Source of the DNA: Malacoplasma iowae
GTDB lineage: Bacteria > Bacillota_I > Bacilli_A > Mycoplasmatales > Mycoplasmoidaceae
Direction of reading: 5' to 3'
NCBI RefSeq assembly: GCF_900660615.1
Contig: NZ_LR215023.1
Location: 992,001-1,056,000 of the forward strand
DNA: 64,000 bases
Shown: positions 1-10,968 of the stretch, one piece after another
Layout of the letters: each line of letters starts with the position of its first letter
Position numbering within the stretch: the stretch's first letter is position 1
Made by a program: the position numbers and the translations under genes
Notes under the pieces: generated by a model
What the model was told of the DNA's origin: nothing
The model's input: the letters and a program-made list of their open reading frames with translations, nothing else
Databases searched by the model: none

Positions 1-17
1 GCTATATACAAATTATT

Positions 18-94
18 TGGTGACCCGTACGGGATTCAAACCCGTGAATGCACGCGTGAAAGGCGTGTGTGTTAAGTCACTTCACCAACGGGCC
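18..94 (-). tRNA. tRNA-Glu (TTC)
   Basis: The minus strand folds as a cloverleaf running from GGCCCGTTGG to a genomically encoded CCA end. The anticodon loop CCTTTCACG gives anticodon TTC, and the T-arm contains the usual GGTTTGAATCCC. It lies 3 bp downstream of tRNA-Asn and is probably co-transcribed with it. The 3' CCA is encoded. Confidence 0.95.
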
Positions 95-97
95 AAA

Positions 98-172
98 TGG
101 CGGCCACAGTAGGGATCGAACCTACGACCAACCGGTTAACAGCCGGTTGCTCTACCGCTGAGCTATGTGGCC
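98..172 (-). tRNA. tRNA-Asn (GTT)
   Basis: The minus strand reads GGCCACATAGCTCAG at the 5' end, has the anticodon loop CTGTTAA (anticodon GTT), the T-loop GGTTCGATCCC, and an encoded CCA. The acceptor stem GGCCACA/TGTGGCC pairs perfectly. It is the first gene of a two-tRNA unit with tRNA-Glu. Confidence 0.96.
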
Positions 173-492
173 AATTTATTCACATAACATAGTTATTTTA
201 ACATAATTTATAAAATATCAATAGGAAATTATTAGTAAATTTTAAAATTATTTTAGTTGTAATAAAACCTAATGTTAAATATTTGTCTTTTTTAAACAAA
301 TAAAATACTTTTAAATTAATAATTCAATCTCATCTAATTATTAAAAACAAATATTAAATAGAAAATTTAGTAACTGTATTGTTGACTTATTAAGTTAAAA
401 AGATTTTACTAAAAAATAATATTTTCAAATGATTATCTTTTTTGAAAAGATTAATATTTAATATAAAATCAATATGTTTATAAATTTTGATT
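173..492. other. AT-rich intergenic region
   Basis: This 320-bp stretch separates the minus-strand tRNAs from the plus-strand MFS gene. Apart from the tRNA promoter I see no conserved reading frame, RNA or strong hairpin. The promoter of the MFS gene should lie in its right half but is not distinct in this sequence. Confidence 0.6.
195..221 (-). promoter_or_regulatory. putative promoter of the tRNA pair
   Basis: The minus strand shows TTGATA (216-221), a 15-bp spacer, and TAAAAT (195-200) preceded by TG as in an extended -10 element. It ends about 23 bp before the tRNA-Asn 5' end. The spacer is short, so the call rests mainly on the -10 element and its position. Confidence 0.4.
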
Positions 493-1854
493 ATGATAAT
501 GCAAAACAATTTATTGGAAATAACAATCAATTCTATTATTTTTGTAATTGTATTCTCTTGTTCATTATTATTTGTTTTCAAATTAAAAAATGTAACAAAA
601 GGATATAAGATTTTTTTTATTTCTTATGTTGTTTTTTGAATTCCATTAAAATTACTTAGAGACTATACATCAATTATACAAAACGAAATAAATCCCCACA
701 TTGTCTGGTTACCTTTAGTAATGTATGGACTAGTTGGAATATTTATTAGACCAATTGCTGATTGGTTAAGTTTATACATAAAAAATAGAAAAATTATTTT
801 ATATATGGCAGTTTCAATTGGAATAATTACATTTATTCCAATAATTATATATCCAAGCACTGAAACAAATATAGTTCAATCTGTTGGAGTTGGTATTGGT
901 GCATCAATGATTGGAACATATGAATTAATGTTCAAAGAACAGTATACAAAAAGCAAATCTTTTCTTACAGTTTCCATAATGGCATTCCCACCATTAATTG
1001 CTGACTTTATTAGTGCACCAATTCAATCTACAATTAAAATTATTTCATCAAATACCAACCAAACATTAAATTTAAATATATTTATATATTTATGGGTTGT
1101 GGGAATTGTATTTTATGTAATAACATTTATTATCTTATTTTTTGTTAAAGAGGACCGAAGTAAAATTGGAACAACACTTAATAACATTCAACTTAGTGGA
1201 GACAAAAATAAATCATCAATAAAAAGCATTTTCTTATTTGTATTAGTTTGTCTTACTGGTTTTTTTATATCATTTATTAAATTCTCAAACAGTGGATCTA
1301 TTGCTACATTAACAATTCAAAATTTAGCGCAAAATATGGGAATTAAAGATAAGATTGCAAGTATTCAAGCTTATCTTTCTACAATATTTAGTTTAGCCCA
1401 ATTATTGGGAACTGTATTTGTAGCAAACTTTTTAGTTAAAAAAACAAATAAGTTAATTTCTTTTTCTGTTGGAATAAGTTTATGAATATTGTTTCAATTA
1501 ATTGTTATTTTTAACCAAAATCCTTATGTTTACTTTGGCGTTTCTTTCTTTAATGGTTTTGCTTATGGGATTTTATACAACCTTGTTTTAGCTTATGTTT
1601 TAAGTATGAGTTTTAAAACAAATAAAATTACTCCTATGGGTATTTATCAATCAATTTTATCAATAGGTATAGCATCAAGTTCTTTTTTAATTCCATTTTT
1701 AAAAGATGTTTTAAAAAACAACCAAGGTTATTTAATTGTAAATTATTCTTTACTTGGTTCAATTGTATTATTAGAGTTGATTTTTGCAACTGCATATATT
1801 TTTGATATACAAATATTTAAAAATAAGATGATAATAAAAAAAGAAGCACTTTAA
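493..1854 (+). CDS. MFS-type membrane transporter
   Basis: This is a 453-residue, very hydrophobic protein with about 12 predicted membrane segments, the usual size for the major facilitator superfamily. An in-frame TGA at 1483 and another near 640 are Trp codons, so the gene is uninterrupted. The segment GLVGIFIRPIADWLS near residue 80 resembles the loop 2-3 region (GxLaDr) of MFS proteins. The start is taken at ATG 493; ATG 499 follows in frame and neither has a clear Shine-Dalgarno. It ends 13 bp before the choline-kinase-like gene, so they probably share a transcript. The substrate cannot be read from the sequence. Choline or another head-group precursor is a guess from the neighbour only. 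Confidence 0.75.
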
Positions 1855-1867
1855 TTAAGGTTTAGAA

Positions 1868-2683
1868 ATGAGTTTAGAAAAAGCAAAAAAAATATTTATA
1901 GAAAATTCAGAGTATGGTTTAAATGACATTAAAAATATAAAAAAAATTCATCATGGTTTTACAAATGAATCGTATTTATTCAAACTAAAAAACAAACAAA
2001 AATACCAGATTAGAATTGGTGGTTGCAATGATATTGTTAGTAGAACAAATGAATTCAATATATTGAAAATAATTAAAAATGATTTATTTGTATATTTAAA
2101 TGAAGATGGTGATGGAATAAAAAAATGAATAAATGGATATACTCCAAAATTTATAATCAAAAAGAAAAAGTTATTAAAAAATCTTGCATTAAAAATTAAA
2201 CAACTTCATTCAACTGATATAAGCAAAGCAGAAAATATCTTGTATCACGATTATTATAGTTTTTTTGAAAAATCTAAATCTTACATTGATCAAATTGATA
2301 TTGATTTATACAAAAAATTAATAGCTAAATATAATAATTTAGATTTGGTTCTTTCTCATAATGACATCAATCCAAAAAACATGATATATGACCCAAAGAC
2401 AAAAGAAATATATTTAATTGATTATGAATGAGGAAGAATAAATAACAGATATTGAGATATTGCAAACTTTTATAGAGATAGTAATTTAAAATTAAAAGAT
2501 TTAAATTACATTACAAACTTGTATGGTGATTTAGACATTCAAACAATGTATAATTTTGTATATATAACAACAAATTTTGCAATTCAATGAACTTATGGAA
2601 TGCAAGAAACAAAAAAAATAATTAAATATAGAAAAAAATTAAACAAAAGAATTAAATCATATAGAGAATTAGTTGTTTTATAA
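1868..2683 (+). CDS. choline/ethanolamine kinase-like phosphotransferase
   Basis: This 271-residue protein has the APH/ChoK kinase fold. LSHNDINPKNMIYD near residue 160 is the Brenner-type catalytic loop (HxDxxxxN), and IDYEWG about 15 residues on is the metal-binding DFG equivalent. The N-terminal HHGFTNESYLFKL resembles the nucleotide-binding loop of LicA-like choline kinases. In-frame TGA codons at 2126 and 2429 are Trp. The likely role is phosphorylation of choline or a similar amino alcohol for head-group or glycolipid decoration. A different small-molecule kinase of the same fold is possible. It follows the MFS transporter closely and ends before a strong intrinsic terminator. Confidence 0.78.
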
Positions 2684-2720
2684 ATATAAATTTTATTATT
2701 AAAATTTGATAGTTATAAAT

Positions 2721-2757
2721 AAGCATTGAACTATAAAATTCAATGCTTTTTTTATTT
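2721..2757 (+). terminator. intrinsic terminator after the choline-kinase-like gene
   Basis: A perfect 10-bp stem, AAGCATTGAA (2721-2730) with TTCAATGCTT (2739-2748), is followed by a T-rich tail. Confidence 0.85.
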
Positions 2758-2772
2758 AAATAATTGAAATAA

Positions 2773-3702
2773 TTAATTTTTGATCTTAATTGGATTATCA
2801 ATGGAACCTTTTTTTACAAATTTTAAATATAATGATTCTAAATTTACATCATGATTTATTTTGCCTGTATAAACAATTTTTCCACCGTCCAAAATTGTTA
2901 CATGATCAGCATATTTATCAAGTTCAGCTAATATATGAGAGGAAATAAATATACTTACGCCTTTACTTTGTAGCTGTTTTAACAAATCAAAAAGTTCTAT
3001 TCTAGCAATTGGATCTAAATTAGCTGCAGGTTCATCCATGATTAATATTTTGGGATTATTTATCAAAGCTTGTGCCAATAAAACCTTTTTCTTTTGTCCA
3101 CTTGAAAAATTATTAGGATTTTTCTTATATAAATTTTCCATGTTTAATTCTTTTAATTTATTCTCTGCTAATTTAAAAGCTTCTTTTTTAGATATTCCAC
3201 TTAATATAGCCATTGTTGCTAAATATTCTAAAGTATTCAAATTTTTTGGAAAAACAGCTTTTTCTGCAATATAACCTATTCTTTCTTTTGCAATGGAAGT
3301 GTAATTTGGAAAACCATCTATTATTATTTTTCCATCAAACTTAGCATATGCTCCAACTATTGCTTTTATTGTTGTTGTTTTACCAGCGCCATTAGCACCA
3401 ATAAAAGCATGAAACTCACCACTTTTTATTTCAAAGTTTAAATTATCAATAACATTATTACTTTTTTTATTGTATTTTTTAGATAAGTTTATAACTTGAA
3501 CTAATGTTTTTGAATTCAAATCTGTAATTTCTTTATCATTTAACTCTATTAATTTTTCATTATTTGATGTGCTAATTTTATTGTTTAATTCTTCATAAAG
3601 TTTTGTATCTATAATATTATTTTCTTTTAATAAATTTAAGGACTTTTTTAATTCTTTAATTTTCTTTTGCTCATTGTTATTTTCTTTTGAATTAGTGCTC
3701 AT
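2773..3702 (-). CDS. ABC transporter ATP-binding protein (ABC-2 exporter type)
   Basis: This 309-residue ATPase has Walker A GANGAGKTT (about 102-110), signature FSSGQKKK, Walker B ILIMDEPAANLDP and a switch His in IFISSHIL. The first ~75 residues lie ahead of the ATPase domain. They are charged and helical, and LLKENNIIDTKLYEELNNKI resembles a SHOCT-type short helical module. The start ATG is preceded by AGAAGGGA and lies 1 bp after the stop of the permease gene, so the two genes form a translationally coupled exporter pair. ABC-2 systems of this form export lipids, antibiotics or polysaccharides, or control membrane proteins. The substrate is unknown. Confidence 0.9.
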   Translation of the reverse strand: MSTNSKENNNEQKKIKELKKSLNLLKENNIIDTKLYEELNNKISTSNNEKLIELNDKEITDLNSKTLVQVINLSKKYNKKSNNVIDNLNFEIKSGEFHAFIGANGAGKTTTIKAIVGAYAKFDGKIIIDGFPNYTSIAKERIGYIAEKAVFPKNLNTLEYLATMAILSGISKKEAFKLAENKLKELNMENLYKKNPNNFSSGQKKKVLLAQALINNPKILIMDEPAANLDPIARIELFDLLKQLQSKGVSIFISSHILAELDKYADHVTILDGGKIVYTGKINHDVNLESLYLKFVKKGSIDNPIKIKN

Positions 3703-3703
3703 A

Positions 3704-5593
3704 CTATTTAAAATCCCTTCTGTTATAAATAATTACTGATATAGAAAATAATATTATTCCAATTAAAAATCAAAATATAGTAACACCATATACTGGACTA
3801 GTGTTTCCAACAACTTCTAACGAATAGTATTTATTACTACTTTTTATATTTAATCCATAAGCACTTGTTGTTGTACCATCACTTGTCGATTTATTACTCG
3901 TGCTAAATTGTGTAGTTAATGTAAAAGTTTTTTGTTGGTTTAAATTTTTACTTTCATAAAACTTCAAATCAAAACTTATACTATCTTTTTTTAAAAGATG
4001 ATTACATAGTTCTAAATAACTTGAGCCATTTAATGATAATAGATTCAAAATCGAAACTGCAACTAAAAGTTTTTTAGCATCAGTATAATATGTTGTTTGT
4101 TCCATATTTTTTTCTTCTATTAAAGGGATAATCATATCACTGCTTATGATGTTTTTAAATTCATACTTATTAACAAAATCATTAAATATGTTGTTAAAGT
4201 CAAAATCATTTGTTGTACCATTATTTTGTTTTAATTTGTTGTTTGCACTGCTTAAAAAATTAAAAAAATCATAAGATATATTTTTATTATTTATAACCTT
4301 TGTTAAATAACTATTAAATGTTTGTGTTAAATTTGATATTTCATTTTTATTTGAATATTCAAAATAATTTGGAATATAAATTTTTGATTGAACAGTATTT
4401 ATAGAATTCTTTTCTTTAATATTAAATAATGTTTGTTTACTATTTACATTAGCAACATCATATTCATGATTGCTTGCAATATAACTTTCTTTATCAAAAA
4501 TATTTAATGGAACATAATAATTATTAGTTGAACTTATTTGATAATCATTATTGATATTAGTATTATCTGATACTTTTAAAAATTTATTATTTGTTTTTTT
4601 GATAATGTTTGTAGGTGAATAATTTTCAGATAGTGTTTGTTTTTCAAATGGGTTAATATATAAATCATTAGAATTAGATGCATAATTTTTTGAATTAATA
4701 TCATAAATAAATTGACCAACATTAAGTCAAGATAAAGCAGAAAATCAATCATTATTATGATTTGCTTTTTTAATATCTTTTTCAAATTCACTATCTGTTA
4801 AAACACTATTTGATGTAAATGTATAAATTAAATTTGAATTGGTCGAATAATAAGATGTTGGATCTAAATACTTACTTCTATTATTATCCAAAGAAATAAC
4901 AGGATCTGGCGAAACAAAAGTACTACATAAAGCTCCTATAGTTATTGTTCAATAACATAAAGATGTTGTTAACGACATTGACAATTTTCTAGATCAAGAT
5001 AATGAAATCATTATACATATAGAACTAAAAATCAATGAACCTATAAAACAAGAACCAACAAGAGATAACAAAATAATTTTTGTATTTTTATAAACTCCTA
5101 TATGGTTGTAAATATTATTTGTTAATATGCTTCCTGGCAAAAAAGCCAATAAATTAAAAAGTGAAATCAATACAGATAAAATGAAAACAAAAGAAAATTT
5201 TGTAATTAAGATTTGCCACCTTTCAATAGGTTTTGATACAATAATTAATTCAACTCCTTCATTTTCACAATCTTTAAAAATATTAATTGATTTAGAAATT
5301 AAAAATGTAATAGAAAACAAAGTTGCTATTATTGATGATGATATCAATATTTTATCTGATGCATATGCAAAAGAAAATAAAGGATTATTTTTTTCATCAT
5401 TAGAAAGTGAAGAATATATTATATAAGGTACAAGAGAAATTATTAAAACTATCAAAAAAGATAAGATTGGCAAAATGAATGTGGTTTTTTTCTTAATTAA
5501 AAACTTAAATAAAAAATAACAATAAGATCAAATAGGTTTAAAACCATTTGACATCTGAAATCTTTCTTTAATTTTTTTTGTATTCTTTATCAC
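3704..5593 (-). CDS. ABC-2-type permease with large external loop
   Basis: This is a 629-residue membrane protein. Several membrane segments occupy roughly residues 40-230, then comes a long Asn/Ser/Lys-rich hydrophilic domain of about 370 residues, and a final membrane segment precedes a short basic tail. This is the layout of ABC-2 permeases with an extracytoplasmic domain. The chosen start is GTG 5593, with AGAGG 11 bp upstream; ATG 5554 is an in-frame alternative. TGA codons (for example at 3770) are Trp. It is the partner of the downstream ATPase, 1 bp away. The loop composition suggests surface exposure, but no known binding motif was recognised. Confidence 0.75.
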
Positions 5594-5679
5594 AATAAAA
5601 CCAACCTCTTCTTAATAAATATATTTTAAATGTTTAAAATTTTAAACAATAAAAATATATAAATCTTTTTTGTTTTTAA

Positions 5680-5713
5680 AAAATAAAAAAGTGGCATTAC
5701 TAAGTAATACCAC
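5680..5713 (-). terminator. intrinsic terminator of ackA
   Basis: On the minus strand a 10-bp stem GTGGTATTAC/GTAATGCCAC (5691-5713, one G-T pair) is followed by TTTTTTATTTTTT. Confidence 0.85.
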
Positions 5714-5725
5714 ATATATTATTTT

Positions 5726-6910
5726 TTATATTCCAGAAAGTTTTTTAGTGTCTTGTGCAATCTTTAATTCTTCATTAGTTCTAACTGCATAAACTTTAAC
5801 TCTAGAAATTAAGTTATTAATTTTTTTATAGTCGCTATATTTTTCAAGATTCTTTTCTCTGTCAATATAAATTTTTAATAAGCCTAATCTATCACATATT
5901 CTTTGTCTAACATCAAAAGAATTTTCACCAATACCACCAGTAAATACTATTGCATCAATATTACCTTCTAAATGATTTGCATATTGAGCAACATAGTTTG
6001 CAACTTTTTGAACAAAAATATCTCTTGCAAAATCATAATCATTTCCATCAACAGCATTTGATGCTATATCTCTAAAGTCTGAACTACCACAAATAGCTTT
6101 TAGACCTGATTCTTTATTTAATTCATTACATATTTCATTGATAGATAAATTTAAGTTTTCAGAAACAAACTGACAAATTGATGTATCAATATCACCACTT
6201 CTTGTACCCATAACTAATCCAGCTAATGGCGTTAATCCCATTGTTGTGTCATATGATTTATCATTTTTAATACAACAAATACTAGCTCCATTACCTAAGT
6301 GACAAACAATTAAATTTAATGGTTTATCAGTATTTAGAACTTCTTTCATTTTTTCTAAAATATATCTATATGAAGTTCCGTGAAAACCATATCTTTTTAT
6401 TGGTAAAGATTCAAGTCATTTTTTTGGTACAGCATAATAATTGTTTACCTTTGGAATTGATGTATGGAAAGATGTATCAAAAACTGCAACATTTTTAGCA
6501 GCAGGAATTTTTTCCATCAATAACGAAATAACATCATATTCAGGTTTATTATGTAAAGGTGCTAATTTTATATTGTTATATATGTTTTGTAGTTGTGCTT
6601 CATCAATTAAAACAGAACTTGTTACTTCTCCACCTTGTACAACTCTATGACCTATTCCACAAATACTTTCAAGTGAATCAACAACATTTAATTCAATTAT
6701 CTTTTTAATAAAATAATCAATCGCAAGATCATGATTTGCAAAGTTTGCGTTTTCTTCAAAATTTTCACCATTAGTCAATGATAATTTAAAATAACCGTCA
6801 ACTCCTATTCTCTCACATAAAGCAGACGCAATTTCATTCATGTCAACATCATAAATTCTAAATTTAATAGAACTTGATCCAGCATTAACAACTAAAATAT
6901 TTTTATTCAT
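5726..6910 (-). CDS. ackA: acetate kinase
   Basis: This 394-residue protein is full length for the family. The N-terminal ILVVNAGSSSIKFRIYD is the acetate/propionate kinase signature 1, GHRVVQGG and FDTSFHTS follow, and YGFHGTSYRY (spanning the region around the Trp TGA at 6416) is the second signature. VFTGGIGENSFDVR is the C-terminal nucleotide-binding motif. It converts acetyl phosphate and ADP to acetate and ATP, a main fermentative ATP source in mollicutes. The start has AGAGGT upstream. It appears monocistronic, with its own terminator; pta is not in this window. Confidence 0.97.
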
Positions 6911-6972
6911 TTTAATACCTCTATATTTTGTATATATTAATTATTATATTCTTTATTCAAATAAAAAATTGG

Positions 6973-7012
6973 AAAAATAAAAAAACTAAAATGTATCAAT
7001 GTTACATCTTAG
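6973..7012 (-). terminator. intrinsic terminator overlapping the dehydrogenase stop codon
   Basis: Stem CTAAGATGTA/TACATTTTAG (minus strand, 6986-6995 with 7003-7012) is followed by TTTTTTTATTTTT. The upstream arm contains the TAA stop of the dehydrogenase gene. Confidence 0.8.
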
Positions 7013-7854
7013 TTATTGTTGTAATAATGAATAAGAGCTTGGGTGCCTAAATTCTCCATTCCTTTTTTAGCAAGTTTTTTATACATTTTTAAAACAGTGT
7101 TTAACACCTTTAATTTTTGTGGTTTAATTTCCTCTTTTATAAGTTTCATATCTTTTATAAAATGTTTTATATAAAATCCTGGTTCAAAACTATTTTGTAA
7201 AATTTTTGGACCATTATTTATTATTTGTCAATTAGAACCAGCACCTGTAGAAATAGAATTTATTATTTTATTTAAATCTAATTCCTTTTTTTGAGCATAA
7301 TATAAAGATTCAACAGTACAAGCTATTGTACCTGCAACACTAATTTGATTAGCAAGCTTAGCATTTTGGCCAGAACCACCTTCACCAAAATAAGTTATAT
7401 TTTTTCCTAATAAATTAAGTATAGGAAGTATTTTTTTAAAATTTTGTTCCTTGCCACCAACCATTATTGATAATGTACCATTTTTAGCACCTATATCTCC
7501 ACCACTTACTGGACAATCTAAAATATTTTCATTTAAACCATAAAGTTTTTTAGCAAGAGAAGGAGAAGAAGTTGTCATATCAACACAAATTGTGTGTTCA
7601 CCAATATTTTTAAGAATTCCATTTTCTTTCAAATATATTTCTTCAACATCTTTTGGATAACCAACCATTGTAAAAACAATATCAGCATCATGAACTGTTT
7701 GTGCTATTGAATCACAAACTTGTATACCATAAGTTTTTAGTGGTTCAGCCTTTGATTTTGTTCTATTAAAAACTTTAATATCCGGATTGCTTTTATAGAT
7801 ATTTAAAATCATATTAATACCCATAACTCCAGTCCCAATTCATGCTATTTTCAT
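7009..7854 (-). CDS. NAD(P)-dependent beta-hydroxyacid dehydrogenase (HIBADH family)
   Basis: This 281-residue protein matches the 3-hydroxyisobutyrate/6-phosphogluconate dehydrogenase family. IGTGVMG at residues 6-12 is the Rossmann loop. DCPVSGGDIGAKNGTLSIM is the substrate-binding signature (xDAPVSGG...GTL). GSGQNAKLANQ carries the catalytic Lys. The start includes the Trp TGA at codon 5 and gives the complete dinucleotide fold. It lies 21 bp downstream of the DUF31 lipoprotein gene and may be co-transcribed with it, although the two functions have no obvious link. The exact substrate (3-hydroxyisobutyrate, tartronate semialdehyde, glyoxylate or succinic semialdehyde) cannot be decided. 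Confidence 0.88.
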
Positions 7855-7875
7855 ATATAACTCCAAAATATATTT

Positions 7876-9219
7876 TTAAATTATGCCAACACTTTTTTTA
7901 AATTCTTCATACAAGTTGTATTTGTATTCTCATTGATTGATTGTAATACCATTATTGTTTTTCTTAATTATGTCTAAAACATTTTGATTTACATTAATAA
8001 AATCGAATGTTCCATTGAAATTATAAATTGTTTGATAACCACCTCAATAAATACCAACAACTTCATTTTTAGAATTGATAACCATAGATCCAGAACTTCC
8101 ACCTAATAAATTAATATTTTTTACACAACCTTGAACTGCAACATTCTTTTGTGAATAATAAATATTTTCATTAAACTCATTTTTATCTGGATTGTTTATA
8201 TCATCTTTACCAACACCTATAAAATTAATTTCTGGTAAATCACTTGGTCTATAATTTTTGTAACCATGATGTGGAAGATTAGATAAAGGATAATAATTTT
8301 TATGACCTTCTTTTATTTTTCATCCAGAATCTATTTCAATTCCGCTTCATCTTGGTATATATGAACCATTATCTTGATGTGTGTCCGCTGGAAAACCCCC
8401 AATGTAAAGTTTTTCTCCTTCAACAACTGTATCAGCGATTTTTGTTGGTGAGTAATTGTAATTTGATAACATGTTTGCTAATAAACTTGAATATTTATAG
8501 TTATATGGTTGGTTATAAAACTTTGAAAAATCAACTCTTAAAACTGCAAAATCAGATGTTGGATTCAAAACATAACTACTATCATATCGAGTTTTTGTTG
8601 GGTCTAAAACATCAAAACTTTTAAATGTTGTGTTTGCTGAATAAACAACTGAAAAATCTTGATTTGGGATTAATGCAGGACTAACATTAAAGTTTGAATT
8701 GTAATATGTATTATTAATATTTTCTATATATTTAAGTTTTGTATCTTGAGTTTGCGTAGCTAGTGATGTTCCAGGTGTTAAGTTTCTATCCCAAATAATA
8801 CCAACATCCATTCCAACAAGAGTGGCCTCTTTGTCATTTGAAACTTTAATAGTGTTATTATTTTTATCAAATAATGCTCTTTTAAAACTTTTACCACTAT
8901 TGTTAACAATTGCTGCAACATGCAAATTAGTTGCCAAGTAATAAACATGATTAGCTCTTTTATCTTTTGAAATTATTCATGATGTTCCATTTACAAAAGA
9001 TTCACCATTGCTGCTTCTTGTTTTAAAACGCAAAGAAAAACTTCTTTCACTAATATACTTTAAATGTTCAGAATTTTTTTTATAATCAAAAATTTCTGGA
9101 GAATCAAAACTTGAATAATTTTCAATTACATAGTTTCCATAAAAACATGATGTGAATACAAAAGTACTACCAAACAATAAAGGAACAGAACATATTTTGC
9201 ATAGAATATTAAATTTCAT
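7876..9219 (-). CDS. DUF31 trypsin-like peptidase lipoprotein (paralogue 1)
   Basis: This is a 447-residue lipoprotein. The signal peptide ends in the lipobox FTSC, with C25 as the lipidated residue. The domain shows a trypsin-fold triad: H100 in ATNLHVA, D223 in TSDFAVLRVDF, and S376 in GGSSGS. This is the mycoplasma DUF31 family (MG067/MG068/MG395 group), which includes the immunoglobulin protease MIP. It would act on the cell surface. AGGT precedes the ATG, and TATAAT lies at 9240-9245 on the minus strand. A paralogue with the same triad lies at 27527-28882. Cleavage of host immunoglobulin is an inference from the family, not visible in the sequence. Confidence 0.88.
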
Positions 9220-9239
9220 TTTAGATACCTATTTAAAAT

Positions 9240-9245
9240 ATTATA
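9240..9245 (-). promoter_or_regulatory. -10 element of the DUF31 lipoprotein gene
   Basis: The minus strand reads TTGTATAATATT, a consensus TATAAT about 21 bp upstream of the start codon. No good -35 element is visible. Confidence 0.45.
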
Positions 9246-9322
9246 CAAGTATTTTTTGTTTAATTCTTTATTATTGAAAATATGGAAAAACTTTAAAAAT
9301 TTAATTTAAATCATTTAATAAG

Positions 9323-10903
9323 TTATTGTTTGATTTCACTAAGTAATTTAAAATCAATTTTACCTATATTAGTTCTTGGCATAAGATCCAAGATTTTTAT
9401 ATCACTAGGAATTGAATATTTAATTAAACATTGATTACATAAATTAATAATTTCTTCTTTAACTTTGTGAATATCAATATTTTTTTGTTTTAAAGTAATA
9501 AATGCTCTAAGTAATGTTTTGTTGTTTTGTTGGTATGGAACAACACAAACTTCATCAACAAAATCTAAATGTAAAATAATTTTTTCAACTTCTTCTGGAT
9601 AAACATTAATTGCATTAATTTTAAATGATCTTTTCATTCTTCCAATTAAATATAAAAAACCATCTTCATCAAGTTTTCCAATATCACCTGTTTTAATTCA
9701 TTTATTGCCATCTTTAATAGAAAAACCTTTATCATCATTTAAATATTGTTCCATTAATGAATTATTTGTTATTACAATTTCACCAATTTGATTAGGTTTT
9801 AGTTTATTATTATTTTCATCTCATATTTCAATAACAGTATTTGGAATTGATTTACCACAACTTCCATTACGATAATAGCCATCTCTATTAACACAACAAA
9901 CACCAGATACTTCAGTCAATCCATATCCTCTCATTATTCTTGCTGTACCATTATATTTTTTTATAATTTCATCAAATTCTTTAACTTCAGTATCTGTTAT
10001 TAAATCGCCACCACATCAAATATCTTCAAGATATTTTAAATGATTTCCAAAAAATGCTTTTCTAGTGATAATTTTTTTAAACATTACTGGAATTCCTGCC
10101 ACAAAATTAATTTTGTGTTTTTTAAATAATTTAGCTACATGTTTAAAATTAAATTTTGGAACTAAAACTAAATTATATTGATTACATAAACATGTATGAA
10201 TAGCAACACCTAATCCATAAGCATGAAAAATTGGAAGTAATACAAGGGCGTTTTTCCCTGGAACTATTTGTTTACTATACATTTTCTTTAAATTATCTGA
10301 AAGATTGTTTAAAGATAAATTTGAAAGTTCAACAATTTTTGGTGATCCAGTTGTTCCACTACTATGCATTCTACAAACTGGATCTACATCCAAAACTTCT
10401 TCTTGAGAATAATTTATATTGTTATCTTTTTTTAATAATGAATTAAAATTTAAACAATTTTTGATTTTTATTTTCTTACATAATAAAAAAGCTTTAATAA
10501 AAGGTTTTAAAGTTCCCATAAAATCTGATAATGATGTTTTAATAAGTATTTGATTAGTATTTTTTAAAAGGCTAGTATCTTTAACTAAAAAATCAACAAA
10601 CAATAATCCTTTGGAATTGTTCTCTTTTAAATTGTTTTTTAAACTTTCTATTGGTACTAAAGGATGAACTAAATTAGCGATTACACCTAATTTAGAACAA
10701 GCATAAAAAGCAATTAATGACTGTGGGTTTGTTGGTAAATAAATAGTTAAAACATCACCTTTTTTAAATCCTAATTTAATTAAAGAAGATGCAAAATTAT
10801 CTACATAATTTATAAATTTAGATATTGATATAGTTGTGTCATAGTATGATATAGTACCAGTATTTTTATTTGATTCTTTAATCATTTTTTCATAACAATT
10901 CAT
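9323..10903 (-). CDS. AMP-forming acyl-CoA synthetase/ligase
   Basis: This 526-residue protein has all core motifs of the ANL (adenylate-forming) superfamily. The P-loop-like MHSSGTTGSPK lies near residue 180, then GYGLTE (A5), then TGDIGKLDEDG (A7), and GRMKRSFKINAINVYPEE holds the hinge (A8). TGA codons in the middle are Trp. The family activates a carboxylic acid as acyl-AMP, usually then passing it to CoA; domain order and length fit medium- or long-chain acyl-CoA ligases. The start has AAAGGT 8 bp upstream. It lies just downstream of two DUF5009-like membrane acyltransferases, separated by a terminator. That suggests, without proving, that it supplies their acyl donor. Confidence 0.9.
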
Positions 10904-10942
10904 AGTTAAAACCTTTAATAAAAACTTAATTATTGTGTAAAG

Positions 10943-10964
10943 TAAAAAATCCCCTTTAAGGGTA
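10943..10964 (-). terminator. intrinsic terminator after the acyltransferase operon
   Basis: A short GC-rich hairpin, CCCTTAAAGGG (10952-10962), is flanked on the minus strand by TTTTTTACTTT. It starts inside the last codons of the upstream gene and lies 40 bp ahead of the acyl ligase start. Confidence 0.7.
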
Positions 10965-10968
10965 TTTT

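Noticed and set aside
4576-4791. Small minus-strand open frame within the permease gene
   Set aside because: It is in another frame from the permease, which is continuous through this region, and its composition is low-complexity.
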